Shown: one piece after another, positions 50,253 through 59,672 of the stretch | Layout: each line of letters opens with the position of its first letter | How positions within the stretch are numbered: position 1 is the stretch's first letter | From: Candidatus Formimonas warabiya | GTDB lineage: Bacteria; Bacillota; Dehalobacteriia; Dehalobacteriales; Dehalobacteriaceae | Length of the DNA stretch: 64,000 nucleotides | Reading direction: 5' to 3' | Assembly: GCF_002777255.1 (NCBI RefSeq) | Contig: NZ_CP017634.1 | Coordinates: 372,001 to 436,000, forward strand | Position numbers and translations under genes: made by a program | The notes under the pieces: model-generated | Databases searched by the model: none | What the model was told of the DNA's origin: nothing | The model's input: the letters and a program-made list of their open reading frames with translations, nothing else

Positions 50253-50933
50253 ATGTGTGGGAGATTTACCTTAACCATATCATGGGATGATCTTTGCACC
50301 TGGTTTAACCTGGAACAGAGTGAAATTGAATACTTGCCCAGATTTAATATTGCACCTACGCAATCAGTACCGGTGATCATCGATCATGAGGGTAAGCGCC
50401 TTGTTGTTGCCATGCGGTGGGGTCTGATTCCCTTTTGGGCAAAAGACATGTCCATCGGCAACAAAATGATCAACGCCCGGGCAGAGACGCTGGAGGACAA
50501 GCCTAGCTTTCAGAAACTGATCCAGCAAAAGCGCTGTTTGGTGCCGGCGGATGGATTTTATGAATGGCAGAGACTGTCTGGAAGAAAGCGTCCATACCGA
50601 ATCGCGCTTCATAACGGAGGTCTGTTTTCCTTTGCCGGCTTGTGGGATGCCTGGAAATCTCCGGAGGGGAAGACGATTTATTCCTTTACGATTATTACTA
50701 CACCCGCGAATTCCCTGGTTGCTCCGATTCATGAAAGAATGCCGGCTATTCTCACGAAAGCGGAGGAAAAAATTTGGCTGGATCACACCGTAAAGGAAAA
50801 GGGCCGGATCAAAGAATTGCTAAAACCCTATCCGAGTGAGGAAATGACGATTTACGAGGTGTCACCACGGGTAAATGCACCGGGAAACGATTTCCCTGAT
50901 TGTGTGATACCCGTTCAGAAAATTTTCGAGTAA
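50253..50933 (+). CDS. yedK: SRAP-domain (YedK/HMCES) abasic-site DNA-protein crosslink protein
   Basis: A 226-residue SRAP protein. It protects abasic sites in single-stranded DNA by a thiazolidine crosslink through Cys2 after Met removal. Seen here are the start MCGRFTL, NARAETLEDKPSFQ, GFYEWQ, the TTPAN block and the IHERMPAIL histidine. ATG 50253 with AAGGTG five bases upstream gives the essential Cys at position 2; GTG 50247 would bury it and is rejected. The strong promoter with an operator dyad suggests damage-inducible control. Confidence 0.92.
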   Translation: MCGRFTLTISWDDLCTWFNLEQSEIEYLPRFNIAPTQSVPVIIDHEGKRLVVAMRWGLIPFWAKDMSIGNKMINARAETLEDKPSFQKLIQQKRCLVPADGFYEWQRLSGRKRPYRIALHNGGLFSFAGLWDAWKSPEGKTIYSFTIITTPANSLVAPIHERMPAILTKAEEKIWLDHTVKEKGRIKELLKPYPSEEMTIYEVSPRVNAPGNDFPDCVIPVQKIFE

Positions 50934-50996
50934 TAAAAAAATATGCCGCCGGGAGGCGACAAAGGTATCGGTTTCAGCCTGTTCGTGCCTGATTTC

Positions 50997-51218
50997 TCAG
51001 GATCTGGGACCATCGTCTTGCATATTGTCCTGATTGTTTCCAGGCCTATTTTCTTGGTAAGAACTTTCCTTTTCTGATCTAGTCGGGTTTAGTCCTTTAA
51101 TTTTCCCTTCGTTTACTTCTTTTATGGCTTCCTCCAGCGTCATGTTTCTTTCGTCATCTACAATCAGGTTTGACATTTGATTATGATCATTTTCCCGGAC
51201 TCTTCTAACTTTTACCAA
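50997..51218 (-). CDS. Small conserved-type protein (DUF3892-like)
   Basis: A 73-residue protein if TTG 51216-51218 is used, six bases after GAGGTGATG. It opens VKVRRVRENDHNQMSNLIVDD and has NMTLEEAIKEVNEGKIKGL, which resembles the DUF3892 pattern, followed by a disordered polar tail. Other starts in the same frame (ATG 51224, 51248 or 51299) would add up to 27 residues. The function is unknown. It converges on the SRAP gene. Confidence 0.55.
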   Translation of the reverse strand: MVKVRRVRENDHNQMSNLIVDDERNMTLEEAIKEVNEGKIKGLNPTRSEKESSYQENRPGNNQDNMQDDGPRS

Positions 51219-51448
51219 CTGCATCACCTCGCGTTTTTTCTTACTCATCTGCAATTTATTCTCTCCCAAAAGCAGGAGATTATGATCGTGTTCCGGCATG
51301 ATGGCTTTTATTTTCTGGTTTTGCAGGATATTTTAAGCTGTTTTGGGATAAATAATATCTTATGACATATATTTACTGTTTATAATCCTTTATAGTAAGA
51401 TTAAAATTGAATATATATGCGAAAAAATAATTGAAAGGGGATGAGCAA

Positions 51449-52570
51449 ATGGAAGTAGTAGAACACAAACAATATCCGAAATTTGCTGTTTTAGGTGCCG
51501 GACACGGAGGCACTGCGATGGCGGGACACCTGTCTTTAATGGGTTTTGATGTCAGCCTCTATAACCGGGGGCCGGACCGGATTATGGCGATGCAGGCAGG
51601 AGGAGGCCTGGAAATTATTACGGATAATGATTTAATTCCCCGGGGTTTTGCGGAAATTGAAATTGTCACATCGGACCCGGCCAAGGCGATTGCGGGAAGA
51701 GACATTATCATGGTTGTTGTTCCTGCTACAGGCCACCGGTATATCGCTGAACAAATTGCGCCGCACCTGGTCGACGGACAGTTTGTCATCCTCAATCCGG
51801 GACGTACAGGAGGCGCTCTGGAGGTATTACAAGTATTGCGGGACTCGGGATGTAAGGCCGAGATTGTTGTTGCCGAAGCGCAAACCCTCCTGTATGCGAG
51901 CAGATCTGTTAACCCTGCCCAAACCACGATTTTTCGCTTGAAAAACAGTATTCCGGTAGCGGCTTTGCCCGCCCACAGTACCCCGGAAGTAGTGAAAGCG
52001 CTTCGAGTCGCTTTTCCCCAATTTGTACCGGGTGATAATGTGATGAAGACCAGTCTTGACAATATCGGCGCCATATTTCATCCGGCTGTGACTACTTTGA
52101 ATGCCGGGAGAATTGAAAGTACCAACGGCGATTTTGACTATTATACGGAAGGAATTACTCCCTCCGTGGCCCTGATCCTGGAGAAAATGGACCAGGAACG
52201 TGTTCATGTGGCAGAGTCCTTGGGATTTAGAGCGATGACCGCCCGGGAATGGCTGTATATTGCCTATGACGCTGCGGGACGCACCTTACACGAAGCCATG
52301 CGGGCCAATCGGGGTTACGACGGCATCAAAGCCCCTAAAACGGTGTTTCACCGCTACATCAGCGAAGATATACCGATGAGCCTTGTTCCCATCGCTTCTC
52401 TGGGCCGCCTGGGAAATGTACCCACGCCCACCATCGATGCTATTATCCTGCTGGGATCTACCCTCCACCAGACTGATTATTGGGCCCAAGGGCGAACGGT
52501 CGAGCGGATGGGGCTTGCCGGCATGTCGTTAAAGCAACTCAGAAGGTTTATTATTGACGGAGAAAGATAG
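51449..52570 (+). CDS. Opine-dehydrogenase-like NAD(P) oxidoreductase
   Basis: A 373-residue protein of the octopine/nopaline dehydrogenase family. The Rossmann entry is FAVLGAGHGGTAMAGHLSLMG near residue 8, followed by SLYNRGP (the NADP-type loop), VVVPATGHRYIAEQI, and the helical catalytic half with DNIGAIFHPAVTTLNAGRIE near 207 and the active-site His. The family reduces Schiff bases between an amino acid and a keto acid, or ketopantoate-like substrates. ATG 51449 follows AGGGGAT. It is 19 bases from the B12-binding gene, so the two act together; the substrate is unknown. Confidence 0.78.
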   Translation: MEVVEHKQYPKFAVLGAGHGGTAMAGHLSLMGFDVSLYNRGPDRIMAMQAGGGLEIITDNDLIPRGFAEIEIVTSDPAKAIAGRDIIMVVVPATGHRYIAEQIAPHLVDGQFVILNPGRTGGALEVLQVLRDSGCKAEIVVAEAQTLLYASRSVNPAQTTIFRLKNSIPVAALPAHSTPEVVKALRVAFPQFVPGDNVMKTSLDNIGAIFHPAVTTLNAGRIESTNGDFDYYTEGITPSVALILEKMDQERVHVAESLGFRAMTAREWLYIAYDAAGRTLHEAMRANRGYDGIKAPKTVFHRYISEDIPMSLVPIASLGRLGNVPTPTIDAIILLGSTLHQTDYWAQGRTVERMGLAGMSLKQLRRFIIDGER

Positions 52571-52589
52571 ATAGATAGGAGGGGTTGTC

Positions 52590-54212
52590 ATGGCAACAAT
52601 TATAGCCGGAGCGATAGGAAACTGTGTCCATGTGGCAGGAGTAGTCCAATTTCTGCGCATTGCTGAAGAACTCGGTTACCAAACTTATTTTCTGGGAGCA
52701 GCGGTTCCTGTTGAGGAATTTGTGGCTGCGATTCGCCGGCACAATCCTGACATCGTCGGGGTAAGTTTCCGTCTTACCCCGGAAGTTGCAGAAAGATTAT
52801 TGAATGAATTAAAGGACAGGATGGAAAAAGAACAGTTAGGGGAGAAAAAGTTCGTTTTTGGCGGAACTCCTCCTGTTTGTCAGATAGCAGAACAATCAGG
52901 CCTCTTTGACCGTTGTTTTTCCGGTTTGGAAAATGTCAATGACGTTTTGTTATATCTGGGGGGCGGCAGCAAAGATCACAAAAAAGAGATCATCGGGGAT
53001 GATCTGCCGGGCCGGCTAAAGGCGATGCATCCATATCCCCTGTTGCGGCACCATTTCGGGCTGTCTGATCTGGAAATCACCATCAAAGGTGTGGAAGAAA
53101 TTTCCCGGTCCGGTATTCTCGACATCATTTCTTTAGCCCCGGACCAGAATGCGCAGGAGTCCATGTTTCGCCCTCAAGAAATGGATCCCATGCTGGATGG
53201 AGCCGGAGGCGTGCCGGTCCGGTCCCGGGAGGATCTGGTGCGCATAAAGGCCGCCAGCCAGACCGGAAACCGTCCCCTTCTGCGCATCTACAGCGGTACC
53301 AGGGATTTAATCCCCTGGGCTGAGCTGGGGGCAGAAACAATCAACAATGCCTGGGGAGCGATTCCCCTTTGTTGGTATAACGCTTTAGACGGCAGATCCA
53401 AACGGAGTCCTGAGGAAGCAATCTGTGAAAACCAGAAAGCCATGGGCTGGTATGGAGCGCGGGGGATTCCCCTGGAAGTGAATGAAGCGCATCACTGGAG
53501 CCTGCGGGATGCTCACGATACCATCGCGGTAGTCATGGCCTATCTTGCCGCCTATAATGCCAAAGCCCGGGGGATAAAAACTTATGTAGCCCAGTATATG
53601 TTTAATTCGCCCCCCATGATCACACCGGCCATGGATCTGGCGAAAATGCTGGCAAAAATCGATTTGATCGAGTCGCTGCACGACGAAAACTTTGTCTCAT
53701 ACCGGCAGGTCCGGGCGGGACTGCTCCACTTGTCTCCCCGGGAAAACGTAGCCAAAGGGCAACTGGCCGCTTCCACCGCCTTTGCCTTACAGATAAAGCC
53801 TGATATTGTTCATGTGGTGGGGTATTGTGAAGGAGATCATGCTGCTACGGCCCCGGATGTGATCGAAAGCTGCGAGATTGTTCATGGCGTCCTGAAGAAT
53901 TGTCTGGGGGGCCAGCCGGATTACCTTTCGGACCCTGCTGTGATTCAGCGTAAAAATGAGCTTTTGGAGGAAGCCCAAGTACTCCTCCATGCCATTCAAG
54001 AAATGGGAGATGGGAAAGAGGATCCCTTTACCAGCCCCCGGGTACTGGCCCAGGCCATTCAACTGGGCGTCCTTGATGCCCCCCACCTCAAAGGCAATCC
54101 CTATGCGGCTGGAAAGGTAGAAACCCGTTGTATCGGCGGAGCACTCTATGCCTGGGATAAAAAAGCTGGCCGCATCATCAAAGAAACAGAACGGTTGGCC
54201 CAGGTTATTTAA
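52590..54212 (+). CDS. Cobalamin-binding protein with fused mutase-like TIM-barrel domain
   Basis: A 540-residue protein. The first 125 residues form a B12-binding Rossmann-like domain: NCVHVAG near 11 corresponds to the DxHxxG motif with Asp replaced by Cys, SFRL to SxL, and FGGTPP to the GG motif. The rest (150-540) is rich in conserved segments (GTRDLIPWAELGAETINN, NEAHHWSLRDAHDTIAV, KTYVAQYMFNSPP) that resemble the large subunit of coenzyme-B12 mutases or aminomutases, but I cannot name a substrate. It follows the opine-dehydrogenase-like gene at 19 bases. Identity of the barrel domain is an eye judgement. Confidence 0.62.
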   Translation: MATIIAGAIGNCVHVAGVVQFLRIAEELGYQTYFLGAAVPVEEFVAAIRRHNPDIVGVSFRLTPEVAERLLNELKDRMEKEQLGEKKFVFGGTPPVCQIAEQSGLFDRCFSGLENVNDVLLYLGGGSKDHKKEIIGDDLPGRLKAMHPYPLLRHHFGLSDLEITIKGVEEISRSGILDIISLAPDQNAQESMFRPQEMDPMLDGAGGVPVRSREDLVRIKAASQTGNRPLLRIYSGTRDLIPWAELGAETINNAWGAIPLCWYNALDGRSKRSPEEAICENQKAMGWYGARGIPLEVNEAHHWSLRDAHDTIAVVMAYLAAYNAKARGIKTYVAQYMFNSPPMITPAMDLAKMLAKIDLIESLHDENFVSYRQVRAGLLHLSPRENVAKGQLAASTAFALQIKPDIVHVVGYCEGDHAATAPDVIESCEIVHGVLKNCLGGQPDYLSDPAVIQRKNELLEEAQVLLHAIQEMGDGKEDPFTSPRVLAQAIQLGVLDAPHLKGNPYAAGKVETRCIGGALYAWDKKAGRIIKETERLAQVI

Positions 54213-54312
54213 GAAAATATTAATTTAGTTTTTTCGATGAAATTTCGACAAATTTTTCTGCCTCGACATGGTATGATATAATCTGTTAGGAAGGCAGAAG
54301 GAGTGTTCAGAG

Positions 54313-54549
54313 ATGTCGGTTTGTTTGGATAAAACTTGTCCCATGGATCTGTTGGAATTAGAAAGAGAAACATTACACCGCATATTGGAATCAAATGAAT
54401 TTGACTTGCAAAATAAAAATATATTAAAAGCAAGCCAGAGAATGGACCGGGTCATTCTTTACTGGTATCACAGTAAGAAGGCAACCCTGAAACAAAAGAG
54501 CACCATGGTCAAAAATACAGACCGGATCAATGCGCCTTTCAGGGGATAA
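54313..54549 (+). CDS. Spo0E-like aspartyl-phosphate phosphatase
   Basis: A 78-residue Spo0E family member. Spo0E removes phosphate from Spo0A and delays sporulation. The signature SQxLDxxI appears as SQRMDRVILYWY near residue 41, with Leu replaced by Met. The N-terminal CLDKTC is unusual for the family. The ATG has AAGGAG about nine bases upstream. It is monocistronic with a strong terminator. Confidence 0.8.
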   Translation: MSVCLDKTCPMDLLELERETLHRILESNEFDLQNKNILKASQRMDRVILYWYHSKKATLKQKSTMVKNTDRINAPFRG

Positions 54550-54560
54550 GGTAAAATCTG

Positions 54561-54597
54561 AAGAGGACTCTGCAGAACAAACAGAGTCCTCTTATTT
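54561..54597 (+). terminator. Terminator of the Spo0E-like gene
   Basis: AAGAGGACTCTG / CAGAGTCCTCTT, perfect 12-bp stem, then ATTTATT. Confidence 0.85.
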
Positions 54598-54644
54598 ATT
54601 AGCGCCAGGTCCCGCCAAGCCAGATCCCGGCTCTTATGGGTTTT

Positions 54645-54668
54645 CCCGGTAACCGGATCCTGAGTCCC
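54645..54668. repeat. Terminator-associated palindromic repeat, copy 5
   Basis: CCCGGTAACCGGATCC (54645-54660) plus GAGTCCCG, sharing the GGTAACCGG core with copy 4 and GGATCC with the others. Confidence 0.5.
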
Positions 54669-54675
54669 GAATTTC

Positions 54676-54969
54676 TCAATCTAAGTATTTGGCTGCATCC
54701 GGTTTGGCGTCCGGGTTGGGGTCAACCCAACAGGTTCTTTCATAGGTATCGTTGATCTCATTTCCTGAAAGACAATGGGCATCCGACTCACCTGCAGTTG
54801 AAACGACTTGAGAGAAATTTACGCAATGTTTACATAATTTTGCTTTGCGCCGGTTTATTAAATAACGTCCACATTGGGTGAGCCAGTTAATGTTAATATG
54901 ATCTTCCGTACACAGTCCGTTGTCATCACAACTCCGGCAATACTGCATCGCACATTTAACCTTAGGCAT
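54676..54969 (-). CDS. Cysteine-rich small protein (DUF1540-like)
   Basis: A 97-residue protein with eight or so cysteines. The start VKCAMQYCRSCDDNGLCTEDHI resembles DUF1540 knuckles (C-x4-C...C), and a second set lies in KLCKHCVNF and DAHC / TCW. It probably binds zinc or another metal; no enzymatic motif is seen. ATG 54969 has AGGGGGAA upstream. The resemblance to DUF1540 is by eye. Confidence 0.55.
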   Translation of the reverse strand: MPKVKCAMQYCRSCDDNGLCTEDHININWLTQCGRYLINRRKAKLCKHCVNFSQVVSTAGESDAHCLSGNEINDTYERTCWVDPNPDAKPDAAKYLD

Positions 54970-55175
54970 CCATATTCCCCCTTTTTTTGACTATAATGGG
55001 TTCCCAACGTGATTCTTAAAAAAAATGAACCTAGAACCAACTTTCTATAAAAAGTATTAAACGCCGCTTTACTTTTTCCTGCCGGCTCTAAAAGAAAAGT
55101 CCCTGCAGCTATTCTTCATGCCCAGTTTATTATATGGGAAGAGTGATTGATGGGTTCGGCTTATTTTGAGCAGCC

Positions 55176-55211
55176 TGAAAAAGAGATCCTCATCTGTTTT
55201 CCGGGAGGATC
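55176..55211 (-). terminator. Terminator of the regulator gene
   Basis: GATCCTC / GAGGATC hairpin (55185-55211) followed on the minus strand by TCTTTTT, close to the stop of the gene at 55215. Confidence 0.75.
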
Positions 55212-55214
55212 GCA

Positions 55215-56336
55215 TCAAATGCATAACATACTGTTATATAGAGACCGGATGGCATCACTTGGCTCAATCCCTAATTCTGTTTTAAACAATTCTTGCATGG
55301 ACTGATAATGGGTGACGAATGCGGCCCGGTCCTTCTTAATAAAATACAGTTTTAAGAGCATTTCGTGGATCGACTCGTCGAAATGGGATTTTCCTAGAAT
55401 GCTATGAAGGATTCTTTCCGCGGCAGTGTGATCATTTTTCTTCATGTAATACTTTACCAGAGAAGTTGCTAGCTTGTAATATTTTTTTGCATAGACCTCT
55501 CTTTGGGATAAGGACCAAAGGTAGTCGTGATCTTCCAAATAATCATTTTTGTACAGAGAAAATGCTTTTTCATATTTTTCTACGGCATCTTCCGTGATCA
55601 CATAATTAAAATCAACGATGGAATCAAACACCAGGATATCGGTGTATATATGGGGGAGACTCATCCAATAGCAGCCGTTGATAAATTTAATCTCAAATTT
55701 GATCTGGGCCAAAGTTAATACCTTTTTCAGCTTGTAAATGGTGGTATGAAGATGGATGTCTATTTTTTCAATGTCGCATTCAGGCCAGAGCGCTTCGCAG
55801 ATTTTCCATTTGGGCACTTCTTTTTCCAAATTCTGCAGCAGATAAGCAAAAAGTTCTTCCGTTTTTGAAGTGCGCCATTTTACAGGCTCCTCACTGGCAG
55901 GTCCATATACGGATAATTTTCCGAAACAATAAACCCGGCCGTTTAAAAAATGATGGGGAGGAGCGGAGGAAAATCCTTTTCTTTTCATGAGCCGGGCCAC
56001 AGTCTGCTCCACATCTTCCAGCAGAAGGGGTTTTAATAGGTAGTCCAGCGCGTTGACCCGAAAGGCGTTCAAGGCATATTGGTTATAGGCGGTGACAAAG
56101 ATGATTTCCAGATCAGGGTTGAAGACGAGAAATTTTTCCGCTAACTCCAAGCCGTTTATTTCCGGCATTTCAATATCCAGAAAGGCTACATCAGGATTTA
56201 AAAATTGCATGCCGTCTAAAGCATCCGCCCCGCTGAGAAAGCCGCCCAGGACAGTCACCTGACCCGTTTTTTCCAATAGGATCCTGAGTACATGGACGGC
56301 AGGTTCTTCATTATCGACGATGATTGCTTTTAACAT
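55215..56336 (-). CDS. Response regulator with SARP-type winged helix and BTAD
   Basis: A 373-residue regulator. The receiver has AIIVDNEEPAV (one Asp of the acidic pair replaced by Asn), phosphoacceptor in VAFLDIEMPE near 57 and the Lys in YLLKPLLLEDV. After a short linker comes a SARP-like winged-helix domain (RTSKTEELFAYLLQN, ALWPECD) and a BTAD tetratricopeptide-like tail to the end. Such receiver-SARP proteins are usually autokinase-coupled activators. It is 21 bases downstream of the hybrid kinase and must be its output. The target genes are unknown. Confidence 0.82.
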   Translation of the reverse strand: MLKAIIVDNEEPAVHVLRILLEKTGQVTVLGGFLSGADALDGMQFLNPDVAFLDIEMPEINGLELAEKFLVFNPDLEIIFVTAYNQYALNAFRVNALDYLLKPLLLEDVEQTVARLMKRKGFSSAPPHHFLNGRVYCFGKLSVYGPASEEPVKWRTSKTEELFAYLLQNLEKEVPKWKICEALWPECDIEKIDIHLHTTIYKLKKVLTLAQIKFEIKFINGCYWMSLPHIYTDILVFDSIVDFNYVITEDAVEKYEKAFSLYKNDYLEDHDYLWSLSQREVYAKKYYKLATSLVKYYMKKNDHTAAERILHSILGKSHFDESIHEMLLKLYFIKKDRAAFVTHYQSMQELFKTELGIEPSDAIRSLYNSMLCI

Positions 56337-56357
56337 GAGACAATACGACCTCCAAAT

Positions 56358-59300
56358 CTATGATATATCCATACCGGCCGCGGATAAAAGAGTCGTGTAA
56401 TTTTTTGCCGGGATACTGAACGATACTGTTGTGCCCTGGCTTTTTTCACTTGAAATATCCAGCGCTGTCCCGTACAAGTTCAAAAGCCGGCGATTAATAT
56501 TGGTCAAACCCACACTGCCGCTTTCCGGTTTGGCGTTTCTTAAGCTCTCCAATATAGGGGCGGGAATGCCGATGCCATTGTCTATTACTTGAATATTAAT
56601 CCGTTCTTCCTGAAACAGCAAGCTCAAAATAACTTTTCCGCCCAGATTCCTTTTCATCAAGCCGTGCCGGATGGAGTTTTCCACTATAGGCTGGATGGTA
56701 AGGGGGAGAATGCTGTATTTTAAAGCGGCGGGGTCAATATGGTACTCCACCTCGAGCTGTTTGCCAAACCTGGCTTTTTCAATGGCTACATAGGCTTGCA
56801 CAAGCCGGAGTTCTTTTTCGATGGGAATAAAGGAAGAGGTGCTGGTAAAATCAACGTGGCTTCTTAAGAATACCCCTAATTCTCCCAGCAGTTCTCCGGC
56901 TTTAGTGGGATTGGTATAGCAAAAGGAGCGCAGGGTATTTAAAGCATTGAAGAGAAAATGGGGCCTGATTTGGGCCTGCAAAAAAGCGGTTTCCTTCTCA
57001 AAAAGCAAGTCCTTTGATTTCTTCAGTTGAACCAGGGTGTGCACGCGACATTTCAGTTCTCCGACTTCAAAGGGTTTTTCCAGAAAGTCGTTGGCCCCGG
57101 CCTTAAAGCCGGCTTCTAAATCTTCCGGAAGGGCTTTCGCGGTAAGGAGAAGAATGGGAAAATCAAGAGGGGAGTAGCGTTCTCTGATTTTCCGGCATAC
57201 TTCATAGCCGCACATGCCGGGCATCATGACATCAAGGATGCACAGATCGTACTTTAAGGCTCCCTCAAGGAGATGCAAGGCGGCTGCTCCGCTTCCCACC
57301 GCAGTAACATTGTATTTACAGACCGTGAGGATATTCAGCAGGGCTTTTAGGTTGGAGTATTCATCATCCACGATCAGGACGGAAGAATCCCCACCGACAT
57401 TTACCGTATAGGGCAGATTGCTGTCCCGGACAGAAGCATAGAGGATCTCCTGCCCTCCCATTTTGTTTGATGGGGCGATCTCCCTGTTTTTTCCCTTTTT
57501 GGCCCGGGGTAAAGAAAAAGTGAAAGAGGAACCCTTCCCAGGCTGGGAGGCAGCAAAGATCTTTCCCCGATGAAGCTCCACCAGCTGCTTGGTGACGGAC
57601 AGGCCCAAACCGGCGCCCGTGGTCTCCGGACTAATGGAGGCAAGCTGTTCGTAAGAGCTGAAGATATCTTTCAACTTGTTTTCCGGAATGCCGATGCCGC
57701 TATCCCGCACTTCAATAAAGGCAAATTCTCCTTCCAGGTAGCTGCTGATGGTGATGGTTCCTTGAGGAGTAAATTTGATCGCATTGTCCAATAAATTGGA
57801 GATAATTTGCTTCAGCCTGTTTTCATCGGCGAGAACAATGCAGGTATCCGGCCGTATGTTGTTTTCGATGTGCACAGGCTTGCCTGTGATCAAATACCGA
57901 AAAATATCCGCCGCGGATTCCACCACTTGATGGACATCGATGCTGCTCAGGTTTAAGGTAAGATCCATCACTTTCAATTTTGAGTAATCTAAAAGATCAT
58001 AGAGCAAGATGGAAAGGCGCTTGCCGATACTGGCGATGAGTTGGACATCTTCCGCTTGGGCCCCATTCAACCTGCCTCCTGATCCCTCTAAAAGAGATTG
58101 AGAAATATTGATGATGCCGTTTAAAGGGGTTTTCAACTCATGGGATGTTTTCGCAAGGAAATCGTCTTTCTGCTTGTCTAGAGCAGATAGCCTTTCACTA
58201 AGCTGTTCTACGGTTTTATAGTAATTTTCGTATTTCTCGGACATGAAGAGGGCCAGGGACAAGACGAAGATAGGCTGAAATACCGGCAGGAAGATATTAG
58301 ATTCAAGAGCCCAAACAATATTGCACAGCCCCATAAGGAAAAGGATCGAGGAACTGATAATCGCCGTATAGAGATAGTATTTGCCTTCCACTTTTACATA
58401 AGCTTGTTTGTAGATGATATATACTACTGCCGATATGATATAAATATTTCCGGCGCAAAAGAGAATATACGTATAATGCCATAAGTAAAAATTGGTGAAA
58501 CAAGTTAATAGAATAAAAAACAGGGAAAGGGCAGCAGTTATGATTTTTGCTTTTCGGGCATAAGTAGCATTAAAAGCATGATAGACACAGTTAAACAGCG
58601 CGTAGAAACTTAATATCAGGGAAAGAACCTGGATTTTTACCGAAGCATTGTAGGAGAGGCTGGCTAAGACATAATTGAGAAGAACCTCGGAGCAGGTACT
58701 GTCGTGTATGGCGGAAAATAAGCAATAAACAGCAAAAAACAGCACTTCCAGCCGGTTTTTTCTCTGAAAGCTTAAACCTAAAAAGTAGAGGGCGATAAAA
58801 ATCATGCCTGAGATCAGGGCGGCATCGATAAAAAAATTATACAACCGTAATGCGGTGATCGATTTCTCATTGCCGAAATATATTTCGTAATAAATGCCGC
58901 TATAAGAGGAAATGTAATTGGCTACCTGAACCAGTATTTCAGCTTCATTTTTGGTAATAGAGAAATAGCCGGTATCCGCGCAGTATTTATGCACCGTGTT
59001 TTCCGGTGCGTTCCCCGGGTTACCGCATGTTAAGACTTGTTGCCCATCCACAAAGATGCGGGCGGATGCATAGATGCTGGTGATTTTGATGCCATAGCTG
59101 CCTTTTGCGTCAGGAAGTAATATTTTCAGCCGGTAAGTGGCGGTTCCATGGGTGGGCACTTTGTTTGCGCCGATTTGGTACGAGGTCCATCTGGCCGGAA
59201 CATGCTGGATGGTTTTTCCGTCCGGCTGCTGATTTTTAAAATCTGCAGGCGTCAGCAGCTTTCCAAAATAAAATTCCCATGCTCCATGCAGCTTTACCGG

Positions 59301-59471
59301 GCCATCTTTATCCCTGTCCCAATTTGTCAAATCCAAGGTGCCGTTTACCGCTTGGGGTCCTTTCGACGATATCAGGCGCATACCCGGAACCGCAATGCTT
59401 GCCGCCATCAGCAGCAGCATAAAATAAAAAAAGAATTTTTCCCCGTTCCTATTTTTTGCAAGGGATACCAT
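56358..59471 (-). CDS. Hybrid sensor kinase with 7TMR-DISM sensor, HisKA-REC and second LytS-type kinase module
   Basis: A 1037-residue membrane protein. It has an N-terminal signal-anchor and an extracytoplasmic carbohydrate-binding-like DISM domain (about 40-200), seven helices (about 205-400), then HisKA with AKTSHELKTPLNGI near 442 and HATPase (NLLDNAIKFTP, GAGLGLSVTKQL). A receiver follows with phosphoacceptor in CILDVMMPGM near 745. A second, LytS-like His_kinase module has QIRPHFLFNALNTL near 838 and its own HATPase (ENSIRHGLMKR, GSVGLTNINRRL). ATG 59471 follows GGAGG; the longer frame to 59492 is less likely. The tandem of two kinase chemistries in one chain is unusual. Confidence 0.86.
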   Translation of the reverse strand: MVSLAKNRNGEKFFFYFMLLLMAASIAVPGMRLISSKGPQAVNGTLDLTNWDRDKDGPVKLHGAWEFYFGKLLTPADFKNQQPDGKTIQHVPARWTSYQIGANKVPTHGTATYRLKILLPDAKGSYGIKITSIYASARIFVDGQQVLTCGNPGNAPENTVHKYCADTGYFSITKNEAEILVQVANYISSYSGIYYEIYFGNEKSITALRLYNFFIDAALISGMIFIALYFLGLSFQRKNRLEVLFFAVYCLFSAIHDSTCSEVLLNYVLASLSYNASVKIQVLSLILSFYALFNCVYHAFNATYARKAKIITAALSLFFILLTCFTNFYLWHYTYILFCAGNIYIISAVVYIIYKQAYVKVEGKYYLYTAIISSSILFLMGLCNIVWALESNIFLPVFQPIFVLSLALFMSEKYENYYKTVEQLSERLSALDKQKDDFLAKTSHELKTPLNGIINISQSLLEGSGGRLNGAQAEDVQLIASIGKRLSILLYDLLDYSKLKVMDLTLNLSSIDVHQVVESAADIFRYLITGKPVHIENNIRPDTCIVLADENRLKQIISNLLDNAIKFTPQGTITISSYLEGEFAFIEVRDSGIGIPENKLKDIFSSYEQLASISPETTGAGLGLSVTKQLVELHRGKIFAASQPGKGSSFTFSLPRAKKGKNREIAPSNKMGGQEILYASVRDSNLPYTVNVGGDSSVLIVDDEYSNLKALLNILTVCKYNVTAVGSGAAALHLLEGALKYDLCILDVMMPGMCGYEVCRKIRERYSPLDFPILLLTAKALPEDLEAGFKAGANDFLEKPFEVGELKCRVHTLVQLKKSKDLLFEKETAFLQAQIRPHFLFNALNTLRSFCYTNPTKAGELLGELGVFLRSHVDFTSTSSFIPIEKELRLVQAYVAIEKARFGKQLEVEYHIDPAALKYSILPLTIQPIVENSIRHGLMKRNLGGKVILSLLFQEERINIQVIDNGIGIPAPILESLRNAKPESGSVGLTNINRRLLNLYGTALDISSEKSQGTTVSFSIPAKNYTTLLSAAGMDIS

Positions 59472-59672
59472 GTAAAATCCTCCAAATACCACCTTTATAC
59501 ATATTCTATTATATTATGGAGGATTTAAACAGACTATCTACCCTTATTTCCCAATAATATAATATTCAGAAAATGTACGGAATCCATTGATATAAGTGAT
59601 ATAATGAAGTAAAATCAGCAAAGAGTACCCAAAACGATGGGATCACAAGTACATTGGGAAGAGGAGACAAAA

